64,000 bases of DNA from Janthinobacterium lividum PAMC 25724 (GCA_000242815.2 AHHB01000037.1:310001-374000); one strand, 5' to 3'. Positions 1 to 10,110 are shown, numbered from the stretch's first letter. The notes: generated by a model from the sequence alone, not told the origin. Made by a program: numbers and translations.

Positions 1-1131
1 ACCATTATCGGCAAGTACCAGCACGCGATCGCACTCGAACTCGTCTTGTTCATTACTGTGACCCGGCATACTCTGGATCACGACCTCGCCCGCCTTGCGC
101 AACTCGGCGATTTTTTCCTTCAATTCTGGCGCGCTGCCCCATGGCGCACGGATCGAATGCTTCCGTTCCGCGGTCGGCAACAGGCGCGCCAGTTCGCGCA
201 AATCGAGCGAGAAGCCGGTCGCGGGACGAGCCCGGCCGAACGCTTCGCCGACGTGGTCATAACGGCCGCCGCGCGCAACCGCGTTCGGCAAGCCAGGTAC
301 ATACAGCGCAAACATCGCGCCGCTTTCATATTGATAGCCGCGCAGGTCGGCCAAGTCGATCGCCACTTCGGCGCGGCCCAGGGCAGATCCGGCCAGCGCG
401 GCCAGTTCGGCCAGCGCCTTCAGCACGCCTGGCAGCGGCGGCAGCACTTCGCGCGCACGCGCCAGCACGTCGATGTCGCCGTACAGATTGGGCAAGGCCA
501 GCAGCGCATCGCGCGTAACAGGATCGTAGGCGGCGGTCAGCGCACGCAAGCCCGGCGCATCTTTCGCGCGCAGCAAGGTGTACAGCGCAGCCTCGTCGCG
601 CACGGCAGCGCCGTCTTGCGCAATGATAGCGCGCAACAGGCCGACATGCGACAAATCCAGGCGCACAGCATCAAAACCGGCCAATGCCAGCGAAGCGAGC
701 GCCAATTCCTGGATCTCGGCGTCCGCTTCCAGGCCGGCATGGCCATAGATTTCGGCGCCGATCTGCAGCGGTTCGCGGGTGGCGTGCAGACCCGACGGAC
801 GGGTGTGGAGCACGCTGCCGGCATAGCACAACCGGGTCACGGTGGCACGGTTGAGCAGGTGCGCGTCGATGCGCGCCACTTGCGTCGTCATGTCGGCACG
901 CAGGCCTAGCATGCGGCCCGACAACTGGTCGACCAGTTTAAAGGTGCGCAGGTCGGTATCCTTGCCAGCGCCGGTCATCAGCGATTCGAGATACTCAAGC
1001 AGCGGCGGCATGACCAGTTCATATCCGTACAGACGGAAATTGTCCAGCATGCGGCGGCGCAGCTCTTCGATCTTACGCGCTTCCGACGGCAGAACATCGG
1101 CAATATTTTCGGGCAAAAGCCAATTCGGCAT
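1..1131 (-). CDS. hisZ: ATP phosphoribosyltransferase regulatory subunit HisZ (3' end outside window)
   Basis: HisZ is a catalytically inactive class II histidyl-tRNA synthetase paralogue that binds short-form HisG and is needed for the first step of histidine biosynthesis. I translated the minus strand from the ATG at 1131 and the frame stays open for 377 codons to the window edge. The start [21 protein letters not shown], then the class II-like core ([15 protein letters not shown] near residues 77-90, [20 protein letters not shown], and [21 protein letters not shown] near 290-310), fits HisZ rather than HisS. HisZ proteins are usually about 380-390 residues, so only a few residues should be missing. 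In related genomes purA follows. A strong terminator after hflC implies that hisZ has its own promoter between about 1132 and 1321. Confidence 0.9.
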   Translation of the reverse strand, partial: MPNWLLPENIADVLPSEARKIEELRRRMLDNFRLYGYELVMPPLLEYLESLMTGAGKDTDLRTFKLVDQLSGRMLGLRADMTTQVARIDAHLLNRATVTRLCYAGSVLHTRPSGLHATREPLQIGAEIYGHAGLEADAEIQELALASLALAGFDAVRLDLSHVGLLRAIIAQDGAAVRDEAALYTLLRAKDAPGLRALTAAYDPVTRDALLALPNLYGDIDVLARAREVLPPLPGVLKALAELAALAGSALGRAEVAIDLADLRGYQYESGAMFALYVPGLPNAVARGGRYDHVGEAFGRARPATGFSLDLRELARLLPTAERKHSIRAPWGSAPELKEKIAELRKAGEVVIQSMPGHSNEQDEFECDRVLVLADNG

Positions 1132-1321
1132 GAGGGAGCGAGATACGGAAGAAAGTTGAAAAAATGCATAGTGCGAGGCAGCGGCAAGCGCGCCAGGCAA
1201 TAGGCCGAACCTGATATTTTACGCGAAAACACGGGCCTTTAGGGATAAGTTGTCCGACTCACTGCCGCACAGCCCTAAAAACACCGCATTTTACGCCTTA
1301 CCGCAACAAGCTGGCGCACCA

Positions 1322-1354
1322 CAAAAAACGGGGCCGGCAGCGATGCCGGCCCCG
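1322..1354 (-). terminator. Rho-independent terminator after hflC
   Basis: An 11-bp perfect stem (CGGGGCCGGCA paired with TGCCGGCCCCG, 1329-1354, loop GCGA) is followed on the minus strand by six T (plus-strand A at 1323-1328). It lies 49 bases past the hflC stop and would end the hfq-hflX-hflK-hflC transcript before hisZ. Confidence 0.85.
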
Positions 1355-1402
1355 CTCCTGCTGCCACCCGCCCTTGCGGCCAGATGCAGTCTGGATACTG
1401 CC

Positions 1403-2290
1403 TTACTTTTTGCCAGCAGCGGCTGCGCCGCCGCCCTTGAAGTACTTGAAGAATTCCGAACTCGGATCGACTACCATCACATCGCCCTTGTCCTTGAAGG
1501 TGGCGCGATAAGCTTCCAGGCTACGGTAAAACTTGTAGAACTCCGGATTCTTGCCAAACGCTTCCGCATAGATCTGCGACGCCTTCGCATCGCCTTCGCC
1601 GCGGATCTTTTCGGCTTCACGATACGCTTCGGCCAAGATCACCGTGCGCTGTTTGTCGGCGTCGGCGCGGATTTTCTCGGAGTCGGCCGAACCGGTCGAA
1701 CGCAGCTCATTGGCCACGCGCACGCGCTCGGACTTCATGCGTTCGTACACGGAGTTGTTGATCTGCTCGACGTAATCGACGCGTTTCAGGCGTACATCGA
1801 CGATGCCCACGCCGATGGCCTCGGCTTCGGCCGCCACCTTGGCCTTGATCGCCTGCATCACCTTGCCGCGTTCGCCCGAGATCACTTCGCGCACGGTACG
1901 CTTGGTGATTTCATCGTTCAGGGCGGCCTTGACGATTTGCGACATGCGGTTGCGGGCGCGGCTTTCATCGCCGCCGAAGCTGCGGAAATATTTCTTCGGA
2001 TTGACGATGCGCCACTTCACATACGCGTCGACGAGGATGTTCTTCTTCTCGGCCGTGATGAAGCGTTCCGGTTCCGGCGTATCGAGCGTCAGGATCCGCT
2101 TGTCCAGGTAGATGACGTTCTGGAACGGCGGCGGCAGCTTGAAGTACAAGCCTGGCTCACTGATCTCGTCCTTGACTTCACCGAGGGCGAAGACGATGGC
2201 GTATTTACGCTGATCGACGACAAACACGGTCGAGGACAAGAGCATGATCGCGATAAAGCCCGCGATCAGGGCGGCAACGATACGGTTCAT
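1403..2290 (-). CDS. hflC: HflC, FtsH protease modulator (SPFH/band 7)
   Basis: HflC is an inner-membrane SPFH/stomatin-family protein. With HflK it forms a large periplasmic cage around the FtsH AAA protease and tunes degradation of membrane substrates. The 295-residue product has one N-terminal membrane anchor (about residues 4-24, MNRIVAALIAGFIAIMLLSS), the typical VVDQRKYAIVFALGEV opening of the band-7 domain, and a long Ala/Glu-rich helical region (about 190-250). Length matches the family. Its ATG shares one base with the hflK stop (TAATG), which suggests translational coupling. The Ala/Gly C-terminus ending GKK is unremarkable. Confidence 0.97.
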   Translation of the reverse strand: MNRIVAALIAGFIAIMLLSSTVFVVDQRKYAIVFALGEVKDEISEPGLYFKLPPPFQNVIYLDKRILTLDTPEPERFITAEKKNILVDAYVKWRIVNPKKYFRSFGGDESRARNRMSQIVKAALNDEITKRTVREVISGERGKVMQAIKAKVAAEAEAIGVGIVDVRLKRVDYVEQINNSVYERMKSERVRVANELRSTGSADSEKIRADADKQRTVILAEAYREAEKIRGEGDAKASQIYAEAFGKNPEFYKFYRSLEAYRATFKDKGDVMVVDPSSEFFKYFKGGGAAAAGKK

Positions 2291-3573
2291 TAGCGGCTCT
2301 CCCGTTCACGCGAAGAGCGGCTGTCGCGGCGCTGATTGACTTCTACTGTTGGCATGGCTTCCTGTGGCAAAACAGTGTTGGCTGCGGGTGTCCCTGCAGC
2401 ACGGGCGGCAGCGTCGGTGGCAGCCGTCTGGGCGATCAACTTGTCGAGCGGCAGATACAGCAGATTACTGCCCGTTTTCGCGTCAACCATCACCTTGCTG
2501 GCACTGCTGAAGACCTGCTGCATGGTTTCCAGGTACATGCGGTCACGCGTAACGGCTGGTGCCTTCTGGTACTCGACCAGCACCTGCTTGAAGCGCGACG
2601 CATTACCTTCCGAGTTCTCGGTCACCATGGCCCGATAAGCCTCGGCTTCCTGCAGCAGGCGAAATGCTGCGCCGCGTGCTTTTGGAATGACGTCATTGGC
2701 GTAGGCCTGGCCTTCATTCTTCTGGCGCTCACGGTCCTGGCCTGCCTTGACGGCATCGTCGAAAGCGGCTTGCACCTGCTCTGGCGGCTGCACGGCCTGC
2801 ATCGTCACGTTGTTAATCAACACACCAACCTTGTAATCATCCAGAATCTGCTGCATCAATTTCTGCGTGTCAAAGGCCACTTTTTCGCGGCCTTCATACA
2901 GCACGAAGTCCATCTTGCTGCGGCCGACCACTTCGCGTATCGTCGTCTCGGCGACCTGGCGCAATGTGTCTTCCTGGTCGCGCAGGCTGAACAGCCATTC
3001 CACGGGATCTTTCAGCGTGTATTGCACCGCGAACTGGATGTCGATGATATTTTCATCGTCCGTCAGCATCAGCGACTCGCTGGCCTGCTTGTTGCGCAGC
3101 GACGTGCGATAACCGACTTCCACGGTACGCACCTGCGACACATTAACGGTTTCATCGGTCTGGAACGGATACGGCCAGCGCCAGTTGAGACCGGCCGGCG
3201 CCGTGCGCGTGTATTGGCCAAATGTCAGCACGATGCCGCTCTGGCCCTCTTGCACGATGAAGGCGCCGCTGGCGAGCCAGATGAAGACGGCGATCACGCC
3301 GACCACGCCGGCGGTAATGCCGGCGCCCTTCATGTCGGGGCGTGGGCCGCTGCCGCCACCGTTGTTATTGCCGCCGTTGTCGGGACGGTTCTTCTGTCCG
3401 AAAAAGGCGTTCAGGCGCTGATTGAAATCGCGCCACAACTGATCGAGGTCCGGCGGACCTTCGCCGGGCTTTTTGCCTTCTTGGGCTTTCTTGCCGTCGT
3501 CCTTGCGATTGCCCCAGCGGGGATCATTCAGGGACAACTTCAAGCCTGTTTTTTTGAGTAGAGAGACAAGCAT
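2290..3573 (-). CDS. hflK: HflK, FtsH protease modulator (SPFH/band 7)
   Basis: HflK is the partner of HflC in the membrane complex that encloses FtsH. The protein has 427 residues: a Gly/Asn-rich cytoplasmic N-terminus (about 20-80, including DNGGNNNGGGSG), one membrane segment (about 88-108, AGVVGVIAVFIWLASGAFIV), then the band-7 domain starting EGQSGIVLTFGQYTRTAPAGLNWRWPYP and a helical C-terminal half. The C-terminus is Arg/Ser-rich (QRRDSRSSRERESR). It lies two bases downstream of hflX and overlaps hflC by one base, so the three form one operon. Confidence 0.97.
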   Translation of the reverse strand: MLVSLLKKTGLKLSLNDPRWGNRKDDGKKAQEGKKPGEGPPDLDQLWRDFNQRLNAFFGQKNRPDNGGNNNGGGSGPRPDMKGAGITAGVVGVIAVFIWLASGAFIVQEGQSGIVLTFGQYTRTAPAGLNWRWPYPFQTDETVNVSQVRTVEVGYRTSLRNKQASESLMLTDDENIIDIQFAVQYTLKDPVEWLFSLRDQEDTLRQVAETTIREVVGRSKMDFVLYEGREKVAFDTQKLMQQILDDYKVGVLINNVTMQAVQPPEQVQAAFDDAVKAGQDRERQKNEGQAYANDVIPKARGAAFRLLQEAEAYRAMVTENSEGNASRFKQVLVEYQKAPAVTRDRMYLETMQQVFSSASKVMVDAKTGSNLLYLPLDKLIAQTAATDAAARAAGTPAANTVLPQEAMPTVEVNQRRDSRSSRERESR

Positions 3574-3575
3574 AA

Positions 3576-4799
3576 CTATCGTGTTCCGACTTGGGAGTGG
3601 GTGGAATTGCTATCGTCCTCACCAGGTTCTTCGTCCTGGTCCGGGGCGGCGCCATCGTGCTGGTCGTACTGACCGTCCAACTGATCTTCCTGCTGTGCTT
3701 CATCGTTACGATAAAGGTGCGCCGAACGGGGCGCCTTCCTGGCCATCTCGACAATCGCATCGCGCAGCAAGTCGAGACCGCTGCCCTTTTGCGCACTGAC
3801 GAAGACGCGACTGATCGTAGCATATTCGTCGCGCTCCACCGAAGGCTCCAGCCCTGCCGCATCGATCTTGTTCCACACGAGGATTTGCGGAATATGATCG
3901 GCACCAATCTCTTTCAAGACCAGGTTGACCTGCTCGATCTGCTCCATGCGTACCGGCGACGCAGCGTCGACGACATGCAGCAGCAGATCGGCATGGATGG
4001 TTTCTTCAAGCGTGGCGCGGAAAGCGGCCACCAGTTGATGCGGCAATTCGCGCACGAAACCCACCGTGTCGGAGATCACCACATTACCCACCTCCTGGCC
4101 CAGATAAACCCGGCGCGAGGTGGTGTCGAGGGTGGCGAACAACTGGTCGGCGACATACACGCCGGCCTTGGTCACGGCATTGAACAGGGTCGACTTGCCG
4201 GCATTGGTATAGCCGACCAGGGAGACCGAGAATGTGTGATTGCGGCCGCGCGCACGGCGCTGCGTTTCGCGCTGCTTGTGCAGCTTTTCCAGACGCGCGC
4301 GCAAGGCCTTGACGCGGTCGCCGATCAGCCGGCGATCGGTCTCGAGCTGCGTCTCGCCGGGACCGCGCAAGCCGATACCGCCCTTTTGCCGCTCAAGGTG
4401 GGTCCAGCCGCGAATCAGGCGTGTAGCCAGATGCTGCAACTGCGCCAACTCGACTTGCAGCTTGCCTTCGTGGCTCTTGGCGCGTTGCGCAAAGATATCG
4501 AGAATCAGGCTGGTACGGTCGAGCACGCGCACATTCAGGCGCTTTTCCAGATTGCGCTGCTGGGCAGGTGACAGGGCGTGATTGAAGATGACGATTTCCA
4601 GACCATCGTTGACTACGATGTCGCCAATTTCATCGGCCTTGCCGCTGCCGACAAAATACGCCGAATCGGGACTGGAGCGCTTGGCCGTGATGGTGGAAAT
4701 CGGGTCCGCACCAGCCGAACGCGACAACAGCATGAGTTCCTCCATGCTGGCAGCGAAGTCGCTGTGACCGAAGTCAACCCCGACTAATACGGCGCGCAT
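3576..4799 (-). CDS. hflX: HflX, ribosome-associated GTPase
   Basis: HflX is an OBG-HflX family GTPase that binds the 50S subunit and splits stalled or stressed ribosomes. The 407-residue protein has the glycine-rich HflX N-terminal domain (KGGIGLRGPGETQLETDRR at 139-157), the G1 loop GYTNAGKS at 196-203, G3 DTVG at 244-247 and G4 NKID at 310-313. The C-terminus carries an acidic, Gln/Asp-rich tail (QQEDQLDGQYDQHDG onward) that is likely disordered. It is second in the hfq-hflX-hflK-hflC operon, two bases ahead of hflK. Confidence 0.96.
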   Translation of the reverse strand: MRAVLVGVDFGHSDFAASMEELMLLSRSAGADPISTITAKRSSPDSAYFVGSGKADEIGDIVVNDGLEIVIFNHALSPAQQRNLEKRLNVRVLDRTSLILDIFAQRAKSHEGKLQVELAQLQHLATRLIRGWTHLERQKGGIGLRGPGETQLETDRRLIGDRVKALRARLEKLHKQRETQRRARGRNHTFSVSLVGYTNAGKSTLFNAVTKAGVYVADQLFATLDTTSRRVYLGQEVGNVVISDTVGFVRELPHQLVAAFRATLEETIHADLLLHVVDAASPVRMEQIEQVNLVLKEIGADHIPQILVWNKIDAAGLEPSVERDEYATISRVFVSAQKGSGLDLLRDAIVEMARKAPRSAHLYRNDEAQQEDQLDGQYDQHDGAAPDQDEEPGEDDSNSTHSQVGTR

Positions 4800-4823
4800 G
4801 ATGGCATCAGATGGGTTGCGGCG

Positions 4824-4853
4824 GACGCCGACGCCGACGCCGACGCCGATGCA
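4824..4853. repeat. Hexanucleotide microsatellite (GACGCC)4 plus one degenerate unit
   Basis: Four perfect tandem copies of GACGCC (4824-4847) are followed by a degenerate GATGCA unit. The repeat lies in the 126-base gap between hfq and hflX and is not translated in either gene. Slippage here would change only the spacing between the two coding regions. Confidence 0.8.
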
Positions 4854-4925
4854 AACGCATCAGCGCCGCTGGCGCGGACGGGGTCGATGGTAGGCAAAAG
4901 GCGCTGGGCCATCAAGCTCAACGCT

Positions 4926-5162
4926 TTACTCCGCTTCAGGTTCAATATTGAGGTTGACGGCACGGGCCGGCACCACTGTCGAGATGGCATGCTTGTACAC
5001 CATCTGTGTCACCGTATTGCGCAGCAATACGACATATTGATCGAAGGATTCGATATGGCCCTGCAATTTAATGCCATTGACCAAGTAGATCGAGACAGGA
5101 ACATGCTCTTTGCGTAATGCATTGAGGAATGGGTCTTGTAACAGTTGCCCTTTGTTGCTCAT
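4926..5162 (-). CDS. hfq: RNA chaperone Hfq
   Basis: Hfq is a hexameric Sm-like RNA-binding protein that pairs small RNAs with mRNAs. The 78-residue sequence carries the Sm1 motif ([34 protein letters not shown]) and the Sm2 signature [12 protein letters not shown]. The C-terminal tail is very short ([13 protein letters not shown]), unlike the long tail of E. coli Hfq, as is normal for betaproteobacteria. The start is supported by CGGAG eight bases before the ATG. It is first in the hfl operon. Confidence 0.98.
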   Translation of the reverse strand: MSNKGQLLQDPFLNALRKEHVPVSIYLVNGIKLQGHIESFDQYVVLLRNTVTQMVYKHAISTVVPARAVNLNIEPEAE

Positions 5163-5335
5163 AACAGCTCCGTTGTTTATGTTGTTGTGTAAGAATTGGA
5201 GGCGACTAGCTTGATTTCAAGTACTCAAACATAGAAAGATGCGTCATAGCTACTGTAACCTGTTTTCACGATCGCTGTCGCGCATCGCGCATGACACTTT
5301 AGCATGTCGTGCAGATAGCCGTCGCATTGACTATC

Positions 5336-5360
5336 GGCGCCGCATTATCTCAGCGGCGCC
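5336..5360 (-). terminator. GC-rich hairpin after der (weak terminator)
   Basis: GGCGCCGC (5336-5343) and GCGGCGCC (5353-5360) form a perfect 8-bp stem 32 bases after the der stop. No T-run follows on the minus strand, so it may end transcription poorly or only protect the 3' end. The remaining bases up to hfq (5163-5335) must hold the hfq promoter, but I see no convincing -35/-10 pair. Confidence 0.4.
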
Positions 5361-5391
5361 TTAATCCGCACTTAATTCAGTGACTAACTGC

Positions 5392-6738
5392 TTACTTGCT
5401 CGGCGTGCGCGCAAACGGGTTTTTGCCCGTGCGCAGTTCGATGCGCAGCGGCGTGCCAACCAGGGCAAACGTATCGCGGAAATGTTTTTCCAAATAGCGT
5501 TTGTACGGATCGCCAACGGCATCGAGCGCGTTACCGTGAATCACGATCACAGGCGGATTCATGCCACCCTGGTGGGCATAGCGCAGCTTCGGACGAATCG
5601 AACCCTTGCGCCGCGGCTCCTGCTTCTCCACGGCCTCGATCAGGGCGCGCGTCAGCTTCGGCGTCGACAGGTCGCACATGGCGGCCGCGTACGCGGCGTT
5701 GAGCGACTTCATCAATGGAGCGATGTTGGTGCCCTTCAGTGCCGAAATGAAATGCATCTGTGCGAACGACAGGAAGTCGAGCTTGCGGTCGATATCGATC
5801 TTGATCTCGTCGCGTTCATGCGATTGCAAGCCATCCCATTTATTCACGGCCACCACCAGCGCGCGGCCCGATTCCAGAATAAAGCCGGCGATATGCGCGT
5901 CTTGCTCTGAAATATCCTGCTGCGCATCGAGCATCAGGACCACGACGTTGGCTTCGGAAATCGACTGCAGGGTTTTCACCACCGAAAATTTCTCGATCGC
6001 TTCAAATACCTTGCCGCGACGACGGATACCGGCCGTGTCGATCAGCGTATATTGCTGACCATCACGCTCGAACGGAATCTCGATCGAATCGCGCGTCGTG
6101 CCCGGCATGTCGAAGGCGATCACGCGCTCTTCACCGAGCAGGGTGTTGATGAGAGTCGACTTGCCCACGTTCGGTCGGCCGACGAGGGCAATCTTGATGC
6201 CGCGGTCGGTCTTTTCCAGCTCTTCAGGCTCGTCCGGACGCTGCGCGAACGCCAGGTCCAGCATCACTTCGACCAAGTCGTTGACGCCGTCGCCGTGCGC
6301 CGACGAGATCGCATACGGATCGCCCATGCCCAATTCATAGAATTCGGACACCACGGCCGTATAGCGCATGCCTTCGCTTTTGTTGACCACCAGCAAGACT
6401 GGCCGTCCGCTCTTGCGCAGGAAGTCGACGATAGTCTTGTCATGCGGGGTCAGGCCTTGACGGCCGTCCACGATGAACACGACCACGTCGGCCTCGGCCA
6501 CGGCCTGCTTGGTCTGCAGTGCCATCTGGTGCATGATGCCTTCCTTGGCGACGGGTTCGAAACCACCCGTATCGATGACCAGGAAGGGACGTTCGCCGAC
6601 ACGGCCTTCGCCATAGTGACGATCGCGCGTCAACCCAGGCAAATCCGCCACCAGCGCATCGCGCGAGCGGGTCAGACGATTGAATAAAGTCGATTTCCCA
6701 ACATTGGGTCGACCTACTAGTGCAATTACCGGCTTCAT
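5392..6738 (-). CDS. der: Der (EngA), tandem-GTPase ribosome assembly factor
   Basis: Der is an essential GTPase with two consecutive G domains that helps the 50S subunit mature. In the 448-residue protein the first P-loop is GRPNVGKST at 9-17 with DTGG at 56-59 and NKSE at 119-122. The second P-loop is GRPNVGKST at 187-195 with [10 protein letters not shown] and NKWDG further on. The C-terminal KH-like domain ends in the basic segment [18 protein letters not shown]. It starts 24 bases after the bamB stop, and bamB-der is a conserved pair. Confidence 0.97.
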   Translation of the reverse strand: MKPVIALVGRPNVGKSTLFNRLTRSRDALVADLPGLTRDRHYGEGRVGERPFLVIDTGGFEPVAKEGIMHQMALQTKQAVAEADVVVFIVDGRQGLTPHDKTIVDFLRKSGRPVLLVVNKSEGMRYTAVVSEFYELGMGDPYAISSAHGDGVNDLVEVMLDLAFAQRPDEPEELEKTDRGIKIALVGRPNVGKSTLINTLLGEERVIAFDMPGTTRDSIEIPFERDGQQYTLIDTAGIRRRGKVFEAIEKFSVVKTLQSISEANVVVLMLDAQQDISEQDAHIAGFILESGRALVVAVNKWDGLQSHERDEIKIDIDRKLDFLSFAQMHFISALKGTNIAPLMKSLNAAYAAAMCDLSTPKLTRALIEAVEKQEPRRKGSIRPKLRYAHQGGMNPPVIVIHGNALDAVGDPYKRYLEKHFRDTFALVGTPLRIELRTGKNPFARTPSK

Positions 6739-6762
6739 TGTATTACTCGACCGCGAGAGCGA

Positions 6763-7887
6763 TCACTGTCCCTGATTGGGTTGAAAAATCAAATTCGAAC
6801 CGGCGACGACGGGAGCCGAAACAATCGGACTACCATCGCTGCTGACACGACCTATTAATGCGCCATCTTCCCGTGACAGGAAGTGGATATAACCTTGATA
6901 GTCACCGACGGCGACGCTGCGGCCAAAAGAGGCCGGCGTCGACAGGCGGCGGCGCGCCAGCGCCTCATTCTTCCAGGCGCTCTGGCCGCCGTCGCGGCCG
7001 AACGCCACGACGGCGCCCTGGGCGTCGGCAGCAAACACGAAACGCTGATCGACGGCCACGCCCACATCGGACGAGATCGGCTTACTCCAGCGCGGCACGC
7101 CCGTGGCAGCATCGAAGCAGCCTGCCTTGCCCTGGTAAGTGACAGCGCACACTTCGCCCTCGAACACCACCGGCGTGCCGGCGATGTCGGAGACGCGCTC
7201 CAGTTCGGTAGCGCCGCGCGGTTCGCTGACCACAGTCTCCCAGCGTACCACACCGGTGGCAACCGTCAGTGCCAGCAGCTTGCCGCCTGGCTGAGCCACG
7301 TAGACATTCGCGCCGCCCAACACCATGCCCGGTGCATTGCGCAAGGTCAGTGCCGGCGTGGCGCGCTGCACCGTCCACTTGCGCTCGCCCGTCTTGGCAT
7401 CAAAGCCGACGATGCGGTTGTCCACGCTGCGCACCACCACCACACCCTGCCCGACCACAGGCGCGGTCAGCACTTCACTCGACGCCTGCGCCGTCCACAG
7501 TTGCTTGCCATCGACATCAAACGCCAGCACGGCGCCCTTGGCCGCGCCCACGACCACCAGTGCGCCGTCGCTGCCGGCGCTGGAGGTGATGTCGCTGCCG
7601 ACCTTGATGCGCCACGTTTCACGCCCGCTGGCCGCATCCAGGCGCGCCAGCGCGCCATCGGCATTGACCACGTACAGGCTGTTACCGGCCAGTGCGGGCC
7701 GGAAGGCGTACACGCCAGCCTTGCCGATCGAATACTTCCAGGCGTCGCGCACGGCGATGCTCGATGTTATCTCCACCAGTTTGGCCGGTTCGACTTTCGG
7801 GTCTTTCGAGGCAAACGGATTCCAGGACGAGCAACCGGCCATCAGGGCCAACAGACTTGCAGCTACCAGCTTTTCAGTGACACGCAT
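6763..7887 (-). CDS. bamB: BamB, outer-membrane assembly lipoprotein
   Basis: BamB is the beta-propeller lipoprotein of the BAM complex that inserts outer-membrane proteins. I chose the ATG at 7887 (374 residues) because it gives a lipoprotein signal peptide, MRVTEKLVAASLLALMAGC, with the lipobox cysteine at residue 19; a longer upstream frame adds an implausible N-terminus. Repeating PQQ-like blades are visible (NADGALARLDAASGRETWRI, VDNRIVGFDAKTGERKW, GKAGCFDAATGVPRW, and others), consistent with eight blades. Its neighbours yfgM and der are the usual ones. Confidence 0.95.
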   Translation of the reverse strand: MRVTEKLVAASLLALMAGCSSWNPFASKDPKVEPAKLVEITSSIAVRDAWKYSIGKAGVYAFRPALAGNSLYVVNADGALARLDAASGRETWRIKVGSDITSSAGSDGALVVVGAAKGAVLAFDVDGKQLWTAQASSEVLTAPVVGQGVVVVRSVDNRIVGFDAKTGERKWTVQRATPALTLRNAPGMVLGGANVYVAQPGGKLLALTVATGVVRWETVVSEPRGATELERVSDIAGTPVVFEGEVCAVTYQGKAGCFDAATGVPRWSKPISSDVGVAVDQRFVFAADAQGAVVAFGRDGGQSAWKNEALARRRLSTPASFGRSVAVGDYQGYIHFLSREDGALIGRVSSDGSPIVSAPVVAGSNLIFQPNQGQ

Positions 7888-7972
7888 AAGTGTTATCCAA
7901 CCTTTTTCTTGTACTTGTAAGGGCGAGGCAGGCGGCGCAAAACGCCGCATGGCCGTGCCATCAGTGTTCCTG

Positions 7973-8641
7973 TCAGGCGCCAGCCTTGTCAGCCTTGGCC
8001 TTGTCTTCCGGTACCGTGCCGCCTATCGCCTCCAGTTTCACCTGGATCAATTGACGCCCTGGATTGTTCTTGTCCGTCGCGGCCAGCGCGGCAAGGTAGG
8101 CCGTACGTGCATCGTCGAGCTTGTTTTGCGCCACCAGGATATCGCCCTTGCGGTCCGCCACGGCGCCGGCAAATTGCACCACGCTGGCCGTGGCCAGCAC
8201 TTTCAGCGCTTCATCGTAGGCTTTGTCGTCCAGCAAGACACCGGCCAAGCGCAGCTTGGCGATGGCCTTGTACTCTTCCGTGCCATGCTCGGCAACCCAT
8301 TGCAACTGGGTCTTGGCCGTTTTCAGGTCATTCGCGTCGAACGCCACCTTGGCCGCGCCCAGCGCGCTCATCTGCGCATACGCCGTGCCGCTGAAACGCG
8401 ATTGCATGTCGCTGGCCGCGCGCATCACCTTGGCGGTGTCCTTGGCGGCGATGGCATTTTGCAGCTCGTCGTACAACTGACCGGCTTGCGCAGCCTGCGT
8501 GCGCTGGTAGTACTGCCAGCCAGCCCAGCCGCTGTAGCCAGCAAGCGCCACGATCAGGACCCAGGAGGTCAGATTGCCATTGCGCTGCCACCAGGCTTTG
8601 AGGGTTGCCAGTTGTTCTTGTTCTTCGTGATCGTATGCCAT
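7973..8641 (-). CDS. yfgM: YfgM-like periplasmic TPR protein (SecYEG/PpiD partner)
   Basis: YfgM is an inner-membrane protein with a periplasmic TPR domain that works with PpiD at the Sec translocon. The 222-residue product has a short cytoplasmic N-terminus (MAYDHEEQEQLATLKAWWQRNG), one membrane segment (about 24-44, LTSWVLIVALAGYSGWAGW), and an Ala-rich helical-repeat domain. It lies between hisS and bamB, the canonical hisS-yfgM-bamB-der order, which supports the assignment as much as the sequence does. The C-terminal tail PEDKAKADKAGA is low complexity. Confidence 0.9.
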   Translation of the reverse strand: MAYDHEEQEQLATLKAWWQRNGNLTSWVLIVALAGYSGWAGWQYYQRTQAAQAGQLYDELQNAIAAKDTAKVMRAASDMQSRFSGTAYAQMSALGAAKVAFDANDLKTAKTQLQWVAEHGTEEYKAIAKLRLAGVLLDDKAYDEALKVLATASVVQFAGAVADRKGDILVAQNKLDDARTAYLAALAATDKNNPGRQLIQVKLEAIGGTVPEDKAKADKAGA

Positions 8642-8695
8642 GGGTCGTCAGTTTTAATGAGTAGTTGATCGAGGATAGTACGGTCTTGCTTCAAA

Positions 8696-10057
8696 TTAAT
8701 GGTGGTGATGCACATGGCCGTCAGGGCCGTGATCGTGGCCGCAATCGTGGTCGCCGATGATCTGGTCGACCACGTAATCGACGACATCGTCGAACGGCAC
8801 CGTGTTTTGCTGCGCGCCCGCATCGGCTTCGCGCATGGCTTTTACCGTGGCAACATTGTTGGCGATTTCATCGTCGCCCATGATCACCGCAAACGCCGCA
8901 CCGCTGGCATCGGCCTTTTTCATTTGCGTCTTGAAGCTGCCGCCGCCATTGCTCGCTGCGCAATGTAGCACAACGTCGAGGCCCGCATCGCGAATCCGCT
9001 CGGCCAGTACGAACGCTTGCAAGCCTGCCTGCTCGCCCTGGTGCACCAGATACACGTCGCACTGCGCCGGCGCTTCCGGTTCCGCCGCATCCTTCATCAG
9101 CAGCACCAGGCGCTCGACGCCCATGCCAAAGCCGACGGCTGGCGTCGATTTGCCACCGAACATTTCCACCATGCCGTCATAGCGGCCACCGGCGCACACC
9201 GTGCCTTGCGCGCCCAGCTTGTCGCTGACCCACTCGAACACCGTGCGGTTGTAGTAATCGAGGCCGCGCACCAGGCGAGGATTGATGGTGAAGGGGATAT
9301 TGTTGTGGTTCAAGATCTTCTGCACGCCATGGAAGTGCGCCAGCGATTCCTCGCCCAGGTAATCCAAAAGCTGAGGCGCGCCATTGACCAGGTCCTGCAT
9401 GGCAGGATTTTTGGTGTCCAAAATGCGCAGCGGATTGCTGTGCAGGCGGCGCTTGGCTTCTTCGTCGAGCAGTTCGCTATGGCTTTCCAGATAGGCGATC
9501 AGGTCGGCGCGGTGGCGCAGGCGCTCGGCGGCGTCGCCGATCGAGTTCAGTTCCAGGCGAATGCCTTCCAGACCCAGGTCATCCCACAGGCGGCGCGACA
9601 TCATGATGATCTCGGCATCGATATCCGGGCCCGTGAAACCGATGGCTTCCACGCCGAACTGGTGGAACTGGCGGTAACGACCTTTTTGCGGGCGCTCGTG
9701 ACGGAACATCTGACCCTTGTACCACAGGCGTTTCGGGCCTTCGTAGACGAGGTTGTGCTCGACCACGGCGCGCACCACGCCAGCCGTGCCTTCCGGACGC
9801 AGGGTCAGGTTGTCGCCGTTCATCGAATCGGTGAACGAGTACATTTCCTTTTCCACGATGTCGGTCACGGCGCCGATGGCGCGCGCGAACAACTTCGTTT
9901 CTTCCACGATCGGCGTGCGGATCTGCTGGAAGCCATAGCTTTGCAGCACGGATTGCGCCGTATTTTCAAACAATTCCCACAACGGGGCATCGGCGGGCAG
10001 CACATCATTCATGCCTTTCACGCCTGTAATTTTCTCTGCTTTTTTATTTTCGGACAT
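8696..10057 (-). CDS. hisS: Histidyl-tRNA synthetase with His-rich C-terminal tail
   Basis: HisS charges tRNA-His with histidine. Class II motifs are present: motif 2 around [22 protein letters not shown], the histidine-binding loops [15 protein letters not shown] and GGRYDGM, and motif 3 GFGMGVERL. The anticodon-binding domain ends near [10 protein letters not shown]. The product has 453 residues and ends with an unusual tail, [18 protein letters not shown], with eight histidines and one cysteine in 18 residues. This looks like a natural metal-binding tail, because it is in frame and followed directly by the native stop and yfgM. The start ATG is preceded by a TTTTCG context rather than a strong Shine-Dalgarno sequence. 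Confidence 0.97.
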   Translation of the reverse strand: MSENKKAEKITGVKGMNDVLPADAPLWELFENTAQSVLQSYGFQQIRTPIVEETKLFARAIGAVTDIVEKEMYSFTDSMNGDNLTLRPEGTAGVVRAVVEHNLVYEGPKRLWYKGQMFRHERPQKGRYRQFHQFGVEAIGFTGPDIDAEIIMMSRRLWDDLGLEGIRLELNSIGDAAERLRHRADLIAYLESHSELLDEEAKRRLHSNPLRILDTKNPAMQDLVNGAPQLLDYLGEESLAHFHGVQKILNHNNIPFTINPRLVRGLDYYNRTVFEWVSDKLGAQGTVCAGGRYDGMVEMFGGKSTPAVGFGMGVERLVLLMKDAAEPEAPAQCDVYLVHQGEQAGLQAFVLAERIRDAGLDVVLHCAASNGGGSFKTQMKKADASGAAFAVIMGDDEIANNVATVKAMREADAGAQQNTVPFDDVVDYVVDQIIGDHDCGHDHGPDGHVHHHH

Positions 10058-10110
10058 GGTGTTCTTCTTTGCTTTTCATTTTTTCGCGTAAGGAGTCCAG
10101 GCTTGCAAGC

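Noticed and set aside
1250-2293. Long plus-strand open frames opposite hflC, lpdA, sucA, sdhA and other genes
   Set aside because: They are antisense shadows of high-GC genes, without family character or ribosome-binding sites.
4784-4990. Small minus-strand frame with an Ala-Ser repeat between hfq and hflX
   Set aside because: It overlaps hfq in another frame and its repeat is merely the translated GACGCC microsatellite.
8696-8760. HHHH at the HisS end taken as a cloning tag or vector sequence
   Set aside because: It is part of a longer native His/Asp/Gly tail, followed by a normal intergenic gap and yfgM with no vector-like sequence.
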